Assembly: GCF_042675645.1 (NCBI RefSeq)
Contig: NZ_JBHTJH010000004.1
Coordinates: 1 to 64,000, forward strand
Source of the DNA: Sungkyunkwania multivorans
Lineage (GTDB): Bacteria > Bacteroidota > Bacteroidia > Flavobacteriales > Flavobacteriaceae
DNA length: 64,000 nucleotides
Direction of reading: 5' to 3'
This document shows, piece after piece, positions 50,163 to 58,390 of the stretch. The first letter of the stretch is position 1; every line of letters starts with the position of its first letter. The notes below the pieces were generated by a model, which searched no databases, had not been told where the DNA came from, and saw only the letters and a list, made by a program, of their open reading frames with translations. The position numbers and the translations under genes were made by a program.

Positions 50163-50610
50163 CTGCTACAGAGATTCCTTGTTCTACAAAGTCTTTGAAG
50201 GCCTCCATATACTTACGGCTTTGCTTTTTAAATGCTCCTGGCATGATAAAACCAAAAAATTTCATTTTGAAGGTAGAAAATTTGAATTCCGACTTAGAGA
50301 TCCACTTGGTTGTTGTGGCATCGACCTCCGAGAAATAGTTGTGTTGCATATTCCACACACCCGCAGCCTCATAGGTGGCGTGAAACTCTTTTGGGAAATT
50401 ACGTTTCACAATGGTTTCGGTCATGGCCATTTCACTATTTCCCATAGTATACGTGAGACGCATCTTCGCGCCAACTTCTCCCGGGGTTCCATGAATATGT
50501 TCATAACTAATTAGACCTTTTTGCCAATATTTCATATTTTCGGCACTGTCCATTTTAGAAATGACCTCCTCCAAAGGTTTGTCGATGACGACTTCATTTT
50601 GATATTTCAT
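50155..50610 (-). CDS. SRPBCC-family protein
   Basis: 151 residues, soluble. It opens with MKYQNEVVIDKPLEEVISKMDSAENMKYWQKGL, continues through the strand-rich cup (RLTYTMGNSEMAMTETIVKRNFP, HNYFSEVDATTTKWI), and ends in a long helix (GAFKKQSRKYMEAFKDFVEQG). This is the SRPBCC/START-like ligand-binding fold. No ligand or enzymatic residue can be assigned. It overlaps the small gene downstream by 8 bp. Confidence 0.85.
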   Translation of the reverse strand: MKYQNEVVIDKPLEEVISKMDSAENMKYWQKGLISYEHIHGTPGEVGAKMRLTYTMGNSEMAMTETIVKRNFPKEFHATYEAAGVWNMQHNYFSEVDATTTKWISKSEFKFSTFKMKFFGFIMPGAFKKQSRKYMEAFKDFVEQGISVADE

Positions 50611-50699
50611 TATGATCAGGTTGGTTGGTCACTTAAAGGTAAGAAAAAAGCGAATAGGGGATTGCTATTCAATTTATAAAAATGCAATCAAACCCCAGA

Positions 50700-51461
50700 C
50701 TAGAGGGCGATCAGCTTCAAGGTTTTGCTCAGGCGGCCGCTTCGTATCCTTAAGACGTACATACTTTTTGGCCTCAGCGATATTTCTTTGGAGAAATCAT
50801 TTTCAATGGTCACATTGTTTATCTGGAACACCCGTTTTCCTAAGATGTTGAACACTTCAATGCTCGCCTGCCCAACAAGTCCCGTTACTCTTAGTTCGCC
50901 ATCGTTATAGGTTGCCCTGACATCTGTACTCTCGAAATTGTCAGTGCTCAATACGCCCCTATTGATAGTGGCGTCGACAAGGTCGATATACAGGTCCAAT
51001 GATTGGTTGTTTCCTCCACCTCCAAATTGATTTTGAAACAATAGGTTTATACCATACACAAGCGTCCCATCAGGGGCATCTGTAAAGAAAATGGAAGGAT
51101 TGATGTCAATGGCATAAGAATTTGGAGCTGCATTGTTATCGGTATCTGTAGAACTAAGACTGAATTCAGGTTGCCATGTAAGGTCGGCAAACGTACCAGG
51201 GACGAATTGAAAGCTACCAGCAGGAGTGTCTAGCCCGCAGTACATAAACACCGAATTTTGAAATTGGGTGTAAAAATTATTGATGATGTCGGTATCCTCA
51301 AAAGTTATCGTTATTAGGTCATTCACAGTGGCTGACGAAGCGGTCACAGACAGCGAGCTACCAGCGCCGTTGTATCCATTGAAGTTGATCGTCTCGACTT
51401 GAGAAAGTGAGATACCTGAAAAAAAGAATAAGAAAATATATTGAAGATAGTTTTTCGTCAT
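50700..51461 (-). CDS. Secreted protein with C-terminal T9SS sorting-like domain
   Basis: 253 residues. A signal peptide (QYIFLFFFSGISLSQ) is followed by a strand-rich middle of unknown fold (about 25-175, with GSFQFVPGTFADLTWQPEF). A C-terminal domain of about 70 residues reads RATYNDGELRVTGLVGQASIEVFNILGKRVFQINN, with LRPKSMYVLRIRSGRLSKTLKLIAL at the end. This is the pattern of type IX sorting domains. The gene is alone on the minus strand. A role in surface binding is only a guess. Confidence 0.8.
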   Translation of the reverse strand: MTKNYLQYIFLFFFSGISLSQVETINFNGYNGAGSSLSVTASSATVNDLITITFEDTDIINNFYTQFQNSVFMYCGLDTPAGSFQFVPGTFADLTWQPEFSLSSTDTDNNAAPNSYAIDINPSIFFTDAPDGTLVYGINLLFQNQFGGGGNNQSLDLYIDLVDATINRGVLSTDNFESTDVRATYNDGELRVTGLVGQASIEVFNILGKRVFQINNVTIENDFSKEISLRPKSMYVLRIRSGRLSKTLKLIAL

Positions 51462-51584
51462 AAGGATCTTCTCTACTTTTAAGGACGATGCAAAGTACGT
51501 CGTTTTCCCAAAAAAAAAAAGTTAAAATGAACAACAGTAATGGTTGGAATACAATTCTTTTAATTTTCTTCGTTGTTAGGGTAG

Positions 51585-51614
51585 TTGTAAACTATTTTCG
51601 AATTCTTATTTTTG
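51585..51614 (+). promoter_or_regulatory. Promoter of the SurA/PpiC-MoxR operon
   Basis: TTG (51585-51587), 19 bp, TATTTTTG (51607-51614). Transcription should start near 51620, about 18 nt before the ATG at 51638. Confidence 0.82.
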
Positions 51615-51637
51615 TCAGTCGCTAAAATACTGGTTTT

Positions 51638-53605
51638 ATGAAGCGTTTCTTTACGTCCTTAGTCTCTATGTTTTTATTGGTTTGCTCCTTCGCACAGCAG
51701 AATGGGCAAGAAGTACTATTTACCATAGACGGCGTCCCGACCTATACCGATGAGTTCCTAAGGGTATACAACAAGAATTTGGACCTTGTACAAGACGAGT
51801 CACAAAAAGACATGAAGGCTTATTTAGAGCTATTTATTACGTACAAACTAAAATTGAGACAGGCCAAAGAGTTGGGACTAAATGAGAAACGATCCTATCT
51901 CCAAGAGTTTGAGGGATATCGAAAGCAATTGGCGCAAAGCTATATGACCGACCCCAAGGTCACGGATAAGCTCTTAAGAGAGGCCCATCAGCGAATTGCC
52001 AAAGAGGTAAAAGCCAAGCATATTTTGGTAAAGGTTCCTCAAAATGCCTCGGCGCAAGATACCATGGCTGCGTTTAGAAAGATAAAGCAGTTGAAGAAAC
52101 GTTTGGCAAAAGAGGATTTTGATACCCTTAAAAAGCTGTTGCATGATGGGAAAGAGCTCTTCGTTGAGGACTTAGGTTATTTTTCCGCTTTCAACATGGT
52201 CTACCCTTTTGAGACCATGGCATACAACACAAAAGCAGGGGAGGTGTCCGATCCAGTGCGAACAAGTTTTGGCTATCATGTGATCAAAGTAGAGGATATA
52301 CGTCCTTCCAAAGGAGAAGTGACGGTGGCACATTTGATGATTCGGGAACGTCCCAACGATCCCAATGACACCGTTAAGGTGCAACCTGCCCAAGAACGGA
52401 TCAAGGAGATATACGGAAAGCTACAGCAGGGAGAGACCTTTGAAAGTTTGGTACGTCGATTTTCCGACGATAGAAATTCTGCGATCAATGGTGGAAAGCT
52501 GCCAAGGATGGGTAGCGGTCGAAGTAGTTCGCAAAAATTTGAAGAGGTCGCATTTTCACTCGAAAAAACAGGAGATATTAGTCAGCCTTTCGAGTCGCAA
52601 TATGGGTGGCACATTGTAAAGTTGCTAGAGAAGCACCCTGTAGGCACCTTCGACGATATGAAAGCAGAATTGGAGGCTAAGGTCAAAAAGGACATGCGAA
52701 GCAGGCTGATCGATCAGTCCTTGGTAGAGCGTATTAAAGATCGCTACAAGGTCAAGGAGGATCCAAAGGCAGTGAATGCTTTTACCACCATGATCACCGA
52801 TGATTTTTTTGAAAAAAAATGGAAGAAACCCACGGATAAAGATTTTTTGAACAAGGTATTGGTCTCGATTGAGGATAAAGTGATCCGTTACGGTGATTTT
52901 GCATCTTTCCTCGAAAAACAACAGTACAACCAGCGATTGAAGAAGGGGGATAGTGAGATGATGATTCGTTCGTTGCTGAAAGATTTTTTGGCTAAGGAAT
53001 ATTTGGCCTATTATGAGGCCAATCTAGAGAAAGAAAATCAAGAGTTCGCAGCAATCGTTGCTGAGTATAGAGACGGGTTGCTGCTTTTCGATCTGATGCA
53101 AACGGAAATCTGGGAAAAGGCAAAAAGTGATTCGATAGGGCTTCAAGGGTATTATGAAAAGAACAAAGGGAAATATCGCTGGAAAAAAAGAGCCGATGTA
53201 GAGATCGCCTCCTGTACAAAACAATCCTTTGCTAAGAAAGTAAGGAAACTGTTAGCGAAGCAAAAATCCATTCAGCAAATCAAAGACGAGATCAATGAGG
53301 GTGCTCTTATAAATGTTATCTTCACCTCCGGAACGGTTGAGGAAGGACATCAGGCATTGCCCAATGGTTTTAAATTTACAGAAGAAGGAGTATCGCGGAT
53401 CTATGAGGAAAAGGACGACTTTGTGATCGTCAGGGTCAAAGACATCCTTCCCGAAAGCCAAAAATCCCTGCAGGAGGCCAAAGGGAGAGTGGTCAATGAT
53501 TATCAGCAATATTTAGAGTCTCAATGGGCAGAAAAGTTGCGGCAGGGAAGGACGATCGTTGTAGATGAAAAAGTGCTTTCAAAATTAATCGCAACCAATA
53601 ATTGA
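51638..53605 (+). CDS. Periplasmic peptidyl-prolyl isomerase with two parvulin domains
   Basis: 655 residues. Signal peptide (KRFFTSLVSMFLLVCSFAQ), SurA-like N-terminal helices, then two PpiC-type domains. The first is near KAKHILVKVPQNASAQDT...FGYHVIKVEDIRPS (about 125-220) and the second near VTVAHLMIRERPNDPND...YGWHIVKLLEKHPVG (about 228-335). A long C-terminal helical region follows. It probably chaperones outer-membrane proteins. It is the first of three SurA-related genes, with its stop overlapping the next start. Confidence 0.9.
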   Translation: MKRFFTSLVSMFLLVCSFAQQNGQEVLFTIDGVPTYTDEFLRVYNKNLDLVQDESQKDMKAYLELFITYKLKLRQAKELGLNEKRSYLQEFEGYRKQLAQSYMTDPKVTDKLLREAHQRIAKEVKAKHILVKVPQNASAQDTMAAFRKIKQLKKRLAKEDFDTLKKLLHDGKELFVEDLGYFSAFNMVYPFETMAYNTKAGEVSDPVRTSFGYHVIKVEDIRPSKGEVTVAHLMIRERPNDPNDTVKVQPAQERIKEIYGKLQQGETFESLVRRFSDDRNSAINGGKLPRMGSGRSSSQKFEEVAFSLEKTGDISQPFESQYGWHIVKLLEKHPVGTFDDMKAELEAKVKKDMRSRLIDQSLVERIKDRYKVKEDPKAVNAFTTMITDDFFEKKWKKPTDKDFLNKVLVSIEDKVIRYGDFASFLEKQQYNQRLKKGDSEMMIRSLLKDFLAKEYLAYYEANLEKENQEFAAIVAEYRDGLLLFDLMQTEIWEKAKSDSIGLQGYYEKNKGKYRWKKRADVEIASCTKQSFAKKVRKLLAKQKSIQQIKDEINEGALINVIFTSGTVEEGHQALPNGFKFTEEGVSRIYEEKDDFVIVRVKDILPESQKSLQEAKGRVVNDYQQYLESQWAEKLRQGRTIVVDEKVLSKLIATNN

Positions 53606-54465
53606 ACGTGGCAAGAATAGTGAAGTATAGTATATTTTTTCTCTTCCTTGTAATGGCCTCTTGCGAATGGTTTCAACCAAAACCAACAGGCGAGGTCATA
53701 GCGAGAGCTGGCAACGAATTTCTCTATAAAAACGATATAGAGGGAGTGGTGCCCGAAGGAATCGCAGCGACCGATAGTACGATCATGGTCAAAAATTTTA
53801 TAGATAATTGGGCCAGACAACAACTGCTCATCGAAAAGGCCAAACTCAATCTCAGTGAAGGTAAGCAAGAATCTCTCTCAAAATTGGTGCAGCAATACGA
53901 GAACGACCTGTTTACAAAGACCTATCAGGAAGCATTGGTAAGTGCGGGCATCGATACCATCGTAAGCGATACCGAGATCGCTACTTTTTACGAAGACAAC
54001 AAGGAGAATTTTAAACTGAATGAACAGCTATTAAAACTGAGGTATATCAAGTTGAGCAAACGACACAACGGGATATCCGAAGTTACCACTCGCCTCAAAC
54101 GTTTTGACGAGGAGGACAAACGTTATTTGGACTCTATCGCTTTGCAGTTCAGGGCATATTCTCTCAACGACTCGGTTTGGGCGAAGGCGGTTCAGGTCTA
54201 TCAGCGGATTCCACCACTTACAGATGCTCCAGCTGACCAATACTTAAAAAAATCACAATTCTTTACGCTGGAAGACTCATTAGAGGTATATTTGGTGCGC
54301 GTTAACGATGTGCTTCAACGCAACGATACGGCACCTTTGGCGTATGTTGCTCCTACAGTGAAGCAGATCATCATAAACAGGCGTAAGCTAGAATTCATTA
54401 AGAAATTAGAAAAAGATATCATTGATGATGCCATCAAGAACAAACAGTATGAGATTTATGAATAG
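53602..54465 (+). CDS. SurA-like lipoprotein lacking a clear parvulin domain
   Basis: 287 residues if started at the TTG at 53602 that overlaps the previous stop; GTG codons at 53608 or 53620 are alternatives. Lipobox LVMASC indicates a lipoprotein. A SurA-like N-terminal helical domain (FIDNWARQQLLIEKAKLNL) is followed by a region where parvulin would sit (LKLRYIKLSKRHNG...) but without the conserved active-site residues. The C-terminal end is helical. It is flanked by two PPIase genes and is probably a non-catalytic chaperone partner. Confidence 0.85.
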   Translation: MNVARIVKYSIFFLFLVMASCEWFQPKPTGEVIARAGNEFLYKNDIEGVVPEGIAATDSTIMVKNFIDNWARQQLLIEKAKLNLSEGKQESLSKLVQQYENDLFTKTYQEALVSAGIDTIVSDTEIATFYEDNKENFKLNEQLLKLRYIKLSKRHNGISEVTTRLKRFDEEDKRYLDSIALQFRAYSLNDSVWAKAVQVYQRIPPLTDAPADQYLKKSQFFTLEDSLEVYLVRVNDVLQRNDTAPLAYVAPTVKQIIINRRKLEFIKKLEKDIIDDAIKNKQYEIYE

Positions 54466-55879
54466 AATGGTAACTACCGCTTTGGTGGTGTTTGGATTGT
54501 TTACGAGCGCTTTCGCTCAAGAAGAAGAGTCGCAAGTTGATCCAGAGGTGGTAACGGAGGAGCAGGTGCCCGAAAAGAAAGAATCATTTCAACGAATCAA
54601 AGTAGATGGTGTGGCCTCTGTAGTTGGTGACTATGTGATCCTCGAAAGCGACATCGACAAGATGATATTGGATCTAAAAGCGCAAGGTGCTCCGATGGAA
54701 AATGTTACTCGATGTAATATCTTAGGCAAATTGATGGAAGATAAATTGTATGCTCACCACGCCATCCAAGATAGCCTTGAAATAGACGACGGACGTATCA
54801 ATAGCGTCGTGGACCAACTGTTGGAATATTTCTCTAGTCAGTTAGGGTCGATAGACAATGTGGTGGAATATTACAACAAAGAAAGCGAAGAAGAACTTAG
54901 AAAGGAATTATTTGACATAAAACGATTAGAAGCGTTGGCCAGCCAAATGCAGTCTAAGGTCATCGATGATATAGAGATCACTCCCGAAGAAGTTCGTCAA
55001 TTCTTTAACAAGATTCCCGAAGACGAACGTCCGTTATTTGGTGCAGAAATGGAAATCGCCCAAATTGTGATCAAACCAGAGATCTCCGAAGAAGCAAAAC
55101 AAAAAGTGATCGAAGATCTAAAGGGATATCGTAAGGACGTCATAGAGAACGGAGCTAGTTTTGCGACCAAGGCAATTTTGTACTCTCAAGATCCAGGATC
55201 CCGCCCCAAAGGTGGAAAATATACCCTTTATCGCAAAAGACCCCAAATGGTAAAAGAGTTCAGGGATGTCGCTTTTAGTTTGCAAGAAGGAGAGATCTCC
55301 GAACCTTTTGAAACGGAATATGGGTGGCATATTCTGCTCGTAGAGAAGATTCGCGGGCAAGAGATCGATATACGTCATATCATAAGGATTCCAGAGATCG
55401 GTGATAAAGAACTCCAAGAGGCGAAAGAAGAGATCAATACCATAAGACAACGGATCGTGGATGGTGAGATCTCATTTGAAGAAGCAGCTAGAGAAGCCTC
55501 GGACGAAAAGGAAACAAGAAATAGTGGAGGGCAACTTTTCAATCCAACCACCTTGGATACGCGATTCGAACTTACAAAGATGGACCCCATCCTTTACAGT
55601 CAGGTGCGGAATCTAAAGGATGACCAAGTGTCCTATCCTTTGATAGACGAAGAACGTGATGGCCGTAAAAAGTATAAGATCCTAAAGGTGACCAATCGAT
55701 ATGAAGAACATATTGCGGATTTCTCGCAAGACTATATCAAGATAAAAGAGTTGGCGCTAAAAGAAAAAAAACTGAAGGCCATCCAAAAGTGGATGGTAGA
55801 AAAGATAAAAGACACCTACATCAGCGTCAATGAAGATAACCGAGACTGCGAGTTTAGTAACAATTGGTTAAAAAAATGA
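54449..55879 (+). CDS. surA: SurA-type periplasmic chaperone/peptidyl-prolyl isomerase
   Basis: 476 residues when started at MRFMNRMVTT (ATG 54449); the ATG at 54458 is equally possible, while the longer frame from 54422 lacks a good signal. Signal peptide to FTSAFAQ; SurA N-terminal domain (KVDGVASVVGDYVILESDIDKMI...CNILGKLMEDKLYAHHA). Two parvulin domains follow, centred on EMEIAQIVIKPE..YGWHILLVEKIRG and on IDIRHIIRIPEIGD. It overlaps the lipoprotein gene by 17 bp. It acts in outer-membrane protein folding. Confidence 0.9.
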   Translation: MRFMNRMVTTALVVFGLFTSAFAQEEESQVDPEVVTEEQVPEKKESFQRIKVDGVASVVGDYVILESDIDKMILDLKAQGAPMENVTRCNILGKLMEDKLYAHHAIQDSLEIDDGRINSVVDQLLEYFSSQLGSIDNVVEYYNKESEEELRKELFDIKRLEALASQMQSKVIDDIEITPEEVRQFFNKIPEDERPLFGAEMEIAQIVIKPEISEEAKQKVIEDLKGYRKDVIENGASFATKAILYSQDPGSRPKGGKYTLYRKRPQMVKEFRDVAFSLQEGEISEPFETEYGWHILLVEKIRGQEIDIRHIIRIPEIGDKELQEAKEEINTIRQRIVDGEISFEEAAREASDEKETRNSGGQLFNPTTLDTRFELTKMDPILYSQVRNLKDDQVSYPLIDEERDGRKKYKILKVTNRYEEHIADFSQDYIKIKELALKEKKLKAIQKWMVEKIKDTYISVNEDNRDCEFSNNWLKK

Positions 55880-55883
55880 TGCT

Positions 55884-56837
55884 ATGAGCGACGTGGCTGC
55901 CATTGAGCAACTGGTTAAAAAACATCAACAACTCAAAGAAGAGATCGCAAAGGTCATCGTTGGTCAAGAGGCGGTGGTAGACCAAATATTACTTTCCATT
56001 TTCTCTGGAGGACATTCCTTGTTGATCGGTGTTCCAGGATTGGCAAAGACCTTGATGGTGAATACGATCGCAAAGGCTTTAGGCTTGGATTTCAAGCGTA
56101 TTCAGTTTACTCCAGACCTTATGCCCAGTGATATTTTGGGAAGTGAGATATTGGATCAGAATCGAGAGTTCAAGTTCATCAAAGGCCCTGTATTCGCCAA
56201 TATCATCTTGGCAGACGAGATCAACCGTACCCCTCCAAAAACACAGGCAGCACTATTAGAGGCAATGCAAGAGCGTGCGGTGACTGTTGCTGGGCATCAT
56301 TATAAATTAGATCTCCCTTATTTTGTGCTCGCCACTCAAAACCCTATCGAACAAGAGGGGACCTATCCGTTGCCCGAGGCGCAATTGGATAGATTCATGT
56401 TCGCGATACAACTCACCTATCCGTCTTTCGAGGAAGAGGTACAAGTGGTGAAGGCGACAACTTCTGACGAAGAAATTATTGTAAACCCAATGTTTTCGGC
56501 AAAGGAGATCATCGATATTCAACATTTGGTCAGAAGAATTCCGGTGGCAGATAATGTTATCGAGTATGCTGTACGGTTGGTGGCAAAGACACGTCCCGAT
56601 GGCAGTGAAGCTACTGAGCTCGTAAAAAATTACATCGATTGGGGGGCCGGACCAAGAGCCTCTCAAAATTTGATTCTCTCTGCAAAGGCGCATGCTGCTG
56701 TGAACGGTAAATTTTCTCCAGATATTGAAGATGTACAGGCTGTAGCCTTGGGAATCCTTCGTCATCGTATCATTAAAAATTATAAGGCCGAAGCCGAAAA
56801 CATCACCGAAGAACAGATCATCACAAGTTTGCTTTAA
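55884..56837 (+). CDS. MoxR-family AAA+ ATPase
   Basis: 317 residues. Walker A GVPGLAKT (49-56), Walker B IILADEIN (107-114), sensor 1 ATQNPIEQEGTYPLPEAQLDRF, arginine-finger region and a C-terminal helical lid. MoxR proteins act as chaperones for assembling or activating complexes, often with von Willebrand factor A proteins (absent in this window). It lies 4 bp after surA and 1 bp before a GldL-like gene, so it belongs to the same operon. Confidence 0.94.
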   Translation: MSDVAAIEQLVKKHQQLKEEIAKVIVGQEAVVDQILLSIFSGGHSLLIGVPGLAKTLMVNTIAKALGLDFKRIQFTPDLMPSDILGSEILDQNREFKFIKGPVFANIILADEINRTPPKTQAALLEAMQERAVTVAGHHYKLDLPYFVLATQNPIEQEGTYPLPEAQLDRFMFAIQLTYPSFEEEVQVVKATTSDEEIIVNPMFSAKEIIDIQHLVRRIPVADNVIEYAVRLVAKTRPDGSEATELVKNYIDWGAGPRASQNLILSAKAHAAVNGKFSPDIEDVQAVALGILRHRIIKNYKAEAENITEEQIITSLL

Positions 56838-56838
56838 G

Positions 56839-57045
56839 ATGAAAATGAAGAATTTCACCTTGGCGATCTTCGTTTTTCTAATCGGAATGGCCATCGTGAT
56901 CATCGGTATACTTTTTCGGTCGATGCGCTGGATCATTGGGGCCGTTGATGGCGTTACATTCTTGGTCATTGGTGGTACCGGGATTGTGGTCTCCATTCTC
57001 ATCGCCATGTTCACCATCATTATCTTTAGGAATAAATCCTATTAA
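56839..57045 (+). CDS. GldL-like small membrane protein
   Basis: 68 residues, two hydrophobic helices (LAIFVFLIGMAIVIIGILF and VTFLVIGGTGIVVSILIAMFTIIIF). The segment IIGILFRSMRWIIGAVDGVTFLVIG resembles the N-terminal membrane hairpin of the gliding-motility/type IX motor protein GldL, although the rest of GldL is missing. It starts 1 bp after the MoxR gene. A free-standing member of the family is more likely than a fragment. Its role is inference. Confidence 0.75.
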   Translation: MKMKNFTLAIFVFLIGMAIVIIGILFRSMRWIIGAVDGVTFLVIGGTGIVVSILIAMFTIIIFRNKSY

Positions 57046-57052
57046 TTTACTA

Positions 57053-57069
57053 GCTTTGGCTTCCAAAGC
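57053..57069 (+). other. Hairpin between the GldL-like and acyltransferase genes
   Basis: GCTTTGG-CTT-CCAAAGC is a perfect 7-bp inverted repeat. It overlaps a TAGCTTTG sequence (57051-57058) that could also be a -7 box for the acyltransferase gene at 57075. The two readings cannot be separated here. Confidence 0.4.
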
Positions 57070-57074
57070 CACCT

Positions 57075-58208
57075 ATGCGGATCAATTACACTAACAGAAT
57101 CTTCGGTTTGGATATCGTGAGGGCCATTGCAATACTCCTCATATTGATCTCGCATACGTCACTGCTCATAGCTCCAGCGAATACAGGCCTCTTCACCACA
57201 GCAATCAAACTCGGTGGTGCTATCGGGGTAGATATATTTTTTGTGCTTAGCGGATATCTGATCGGAGGAATTTTACTGAGAAATATAATACAAGGAAAAG
57301 GTGGGTTTGGTCACTTTCTTTACTTCTGGATTCGTCGATGGTTTAGAACCTTACCAAACTACTATCTCATACTATTGGTCAATATCCTATTGGGTATTTT
57401 TGTTTTTAGCGATCTTGCAGAGGATTATCTCAGCTACTTTTTTTTCCTTCAAAATTTCAATGGTCCACAGAGCAACTTTTTTACAGAATCTTGGAGTTTA
57501 TCAATCGAAGAATTCTCTTATGTTCTTGGCCCATTGTTATTATTTTTTCTCTTGAATGCTTTCGGACTGAGAAGGGGTAAATCGTGTTTCTTATTTACTA
57601 CAGCTGTGGTGATCGTTCTTTTTATAGGCAGCAAGTTTTGGTATCACTTCAATATTCAAAATGTCGATTACTCTTTTTGGTCGGCCAATGTGCGTAAAAC
57701 AGTTATTTACAGATTGGATAGCATCTATTATGGTTTTTTAGGAGCGTATGCCATTTCTTTCATTCCTTTTGTAAAAAAATATGCATCGTTATTATTCGCA
57801 GCAGGGATTGGATTGCTTATAGGAATACATGGCTTCATGTTTTTCAAATCCTTTACGGTGACTTCACATCCAATGTTCTACAATGTATTTTACCTGCCAT
57901 CAATCTCCGTGGCTGTTCTATTGATGATGTTTAAGATGAATGCCGTTACCAAGGCACCCATGCCTATTGTAAGAACGGTAACATTCGTCAGTCTCACCTC
58001 CTATTCTATATATCTTTTGAATTATTCCATCGTCTTGTTACTCTTGCAAAAGTATCTGGCGACTCCTGAAACGCTTCTGGGAAAAATGATGCTCATCATC
58101 GTATTTTGGTCATTAACTATATCGTTTTCGTACATTTTATATGCTTTTTATGAAAAACCGATGATGAAACTCCGCGACCATCATTTTTTTGTAGGACTTT
58201 TTAAGTGA
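57075..58208 (+). CDS. Membrane-bound acyltransferase, family 3 (OafA-like)
   Basis: 377 residues with about ten hydrophobic helices. The signatures FGLDIVRAIAILLILISHTSLLI and VDIFFVLSGYLIGGILL (with the catalytic-type His in LISHTS), FWIRRWFRTLPNYYL and FTESWSLSIEEFSYVL are diagnostic of the family. It transfers acyl groups, commonly acetyl, to sugars of surface polysaccharides or lipids. The 3' neighbour is separated by 182 bp, so it is probably the end of its transcript. Confidence 0.93.
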   Translation: MRINYTNRIFGLDIVRAIAILLILISHTSLLIAPANTGLFTTAIKLGGAIGVDIFFVLSGYLIGGILLRNIIQGKGGFGHFLYFWIRRWFRTLPNYYLILLVNILLGIFVFSDLAEDYLSYFFFLQNFNGPQSNFFTESWSLSIEEFSYVLGPLLLFFLLNAFGLRRGKSCFLFTTAVVIVLFIGSKFWYHFNIQNVDYSFWSANVRKTVIYRLDSIYYGFLGAYAISFIPFVKKYASLLFAAGIGLLIGIHGFMFFKSFTVTSHPMFYNVFYLPSISVAVLLMMFKMNAVTKAPMPIVRTVTFVSLTSYSIYLLNYSIVLLLLQKYLATPETLLGKMMLIIVFWSLTISFSYILYAFYEKPMMKLRDHHFFVGLFK

Positions 58209-58390
58209 TTAGATTTACCAATTTGATAATTTATGGGGGACGGAATTTGTCATTTATCAAAAAACATAGGATTTTTTCCTTAATAGATCAAAGAATATTC
58301 AATAGAAAGCTTCATACGCTGAAATCTTTAAAATCTGTCTAGATTTTCGTAATTTCGTCGGACTTTCGAACACATAAAACTTACTTTATA

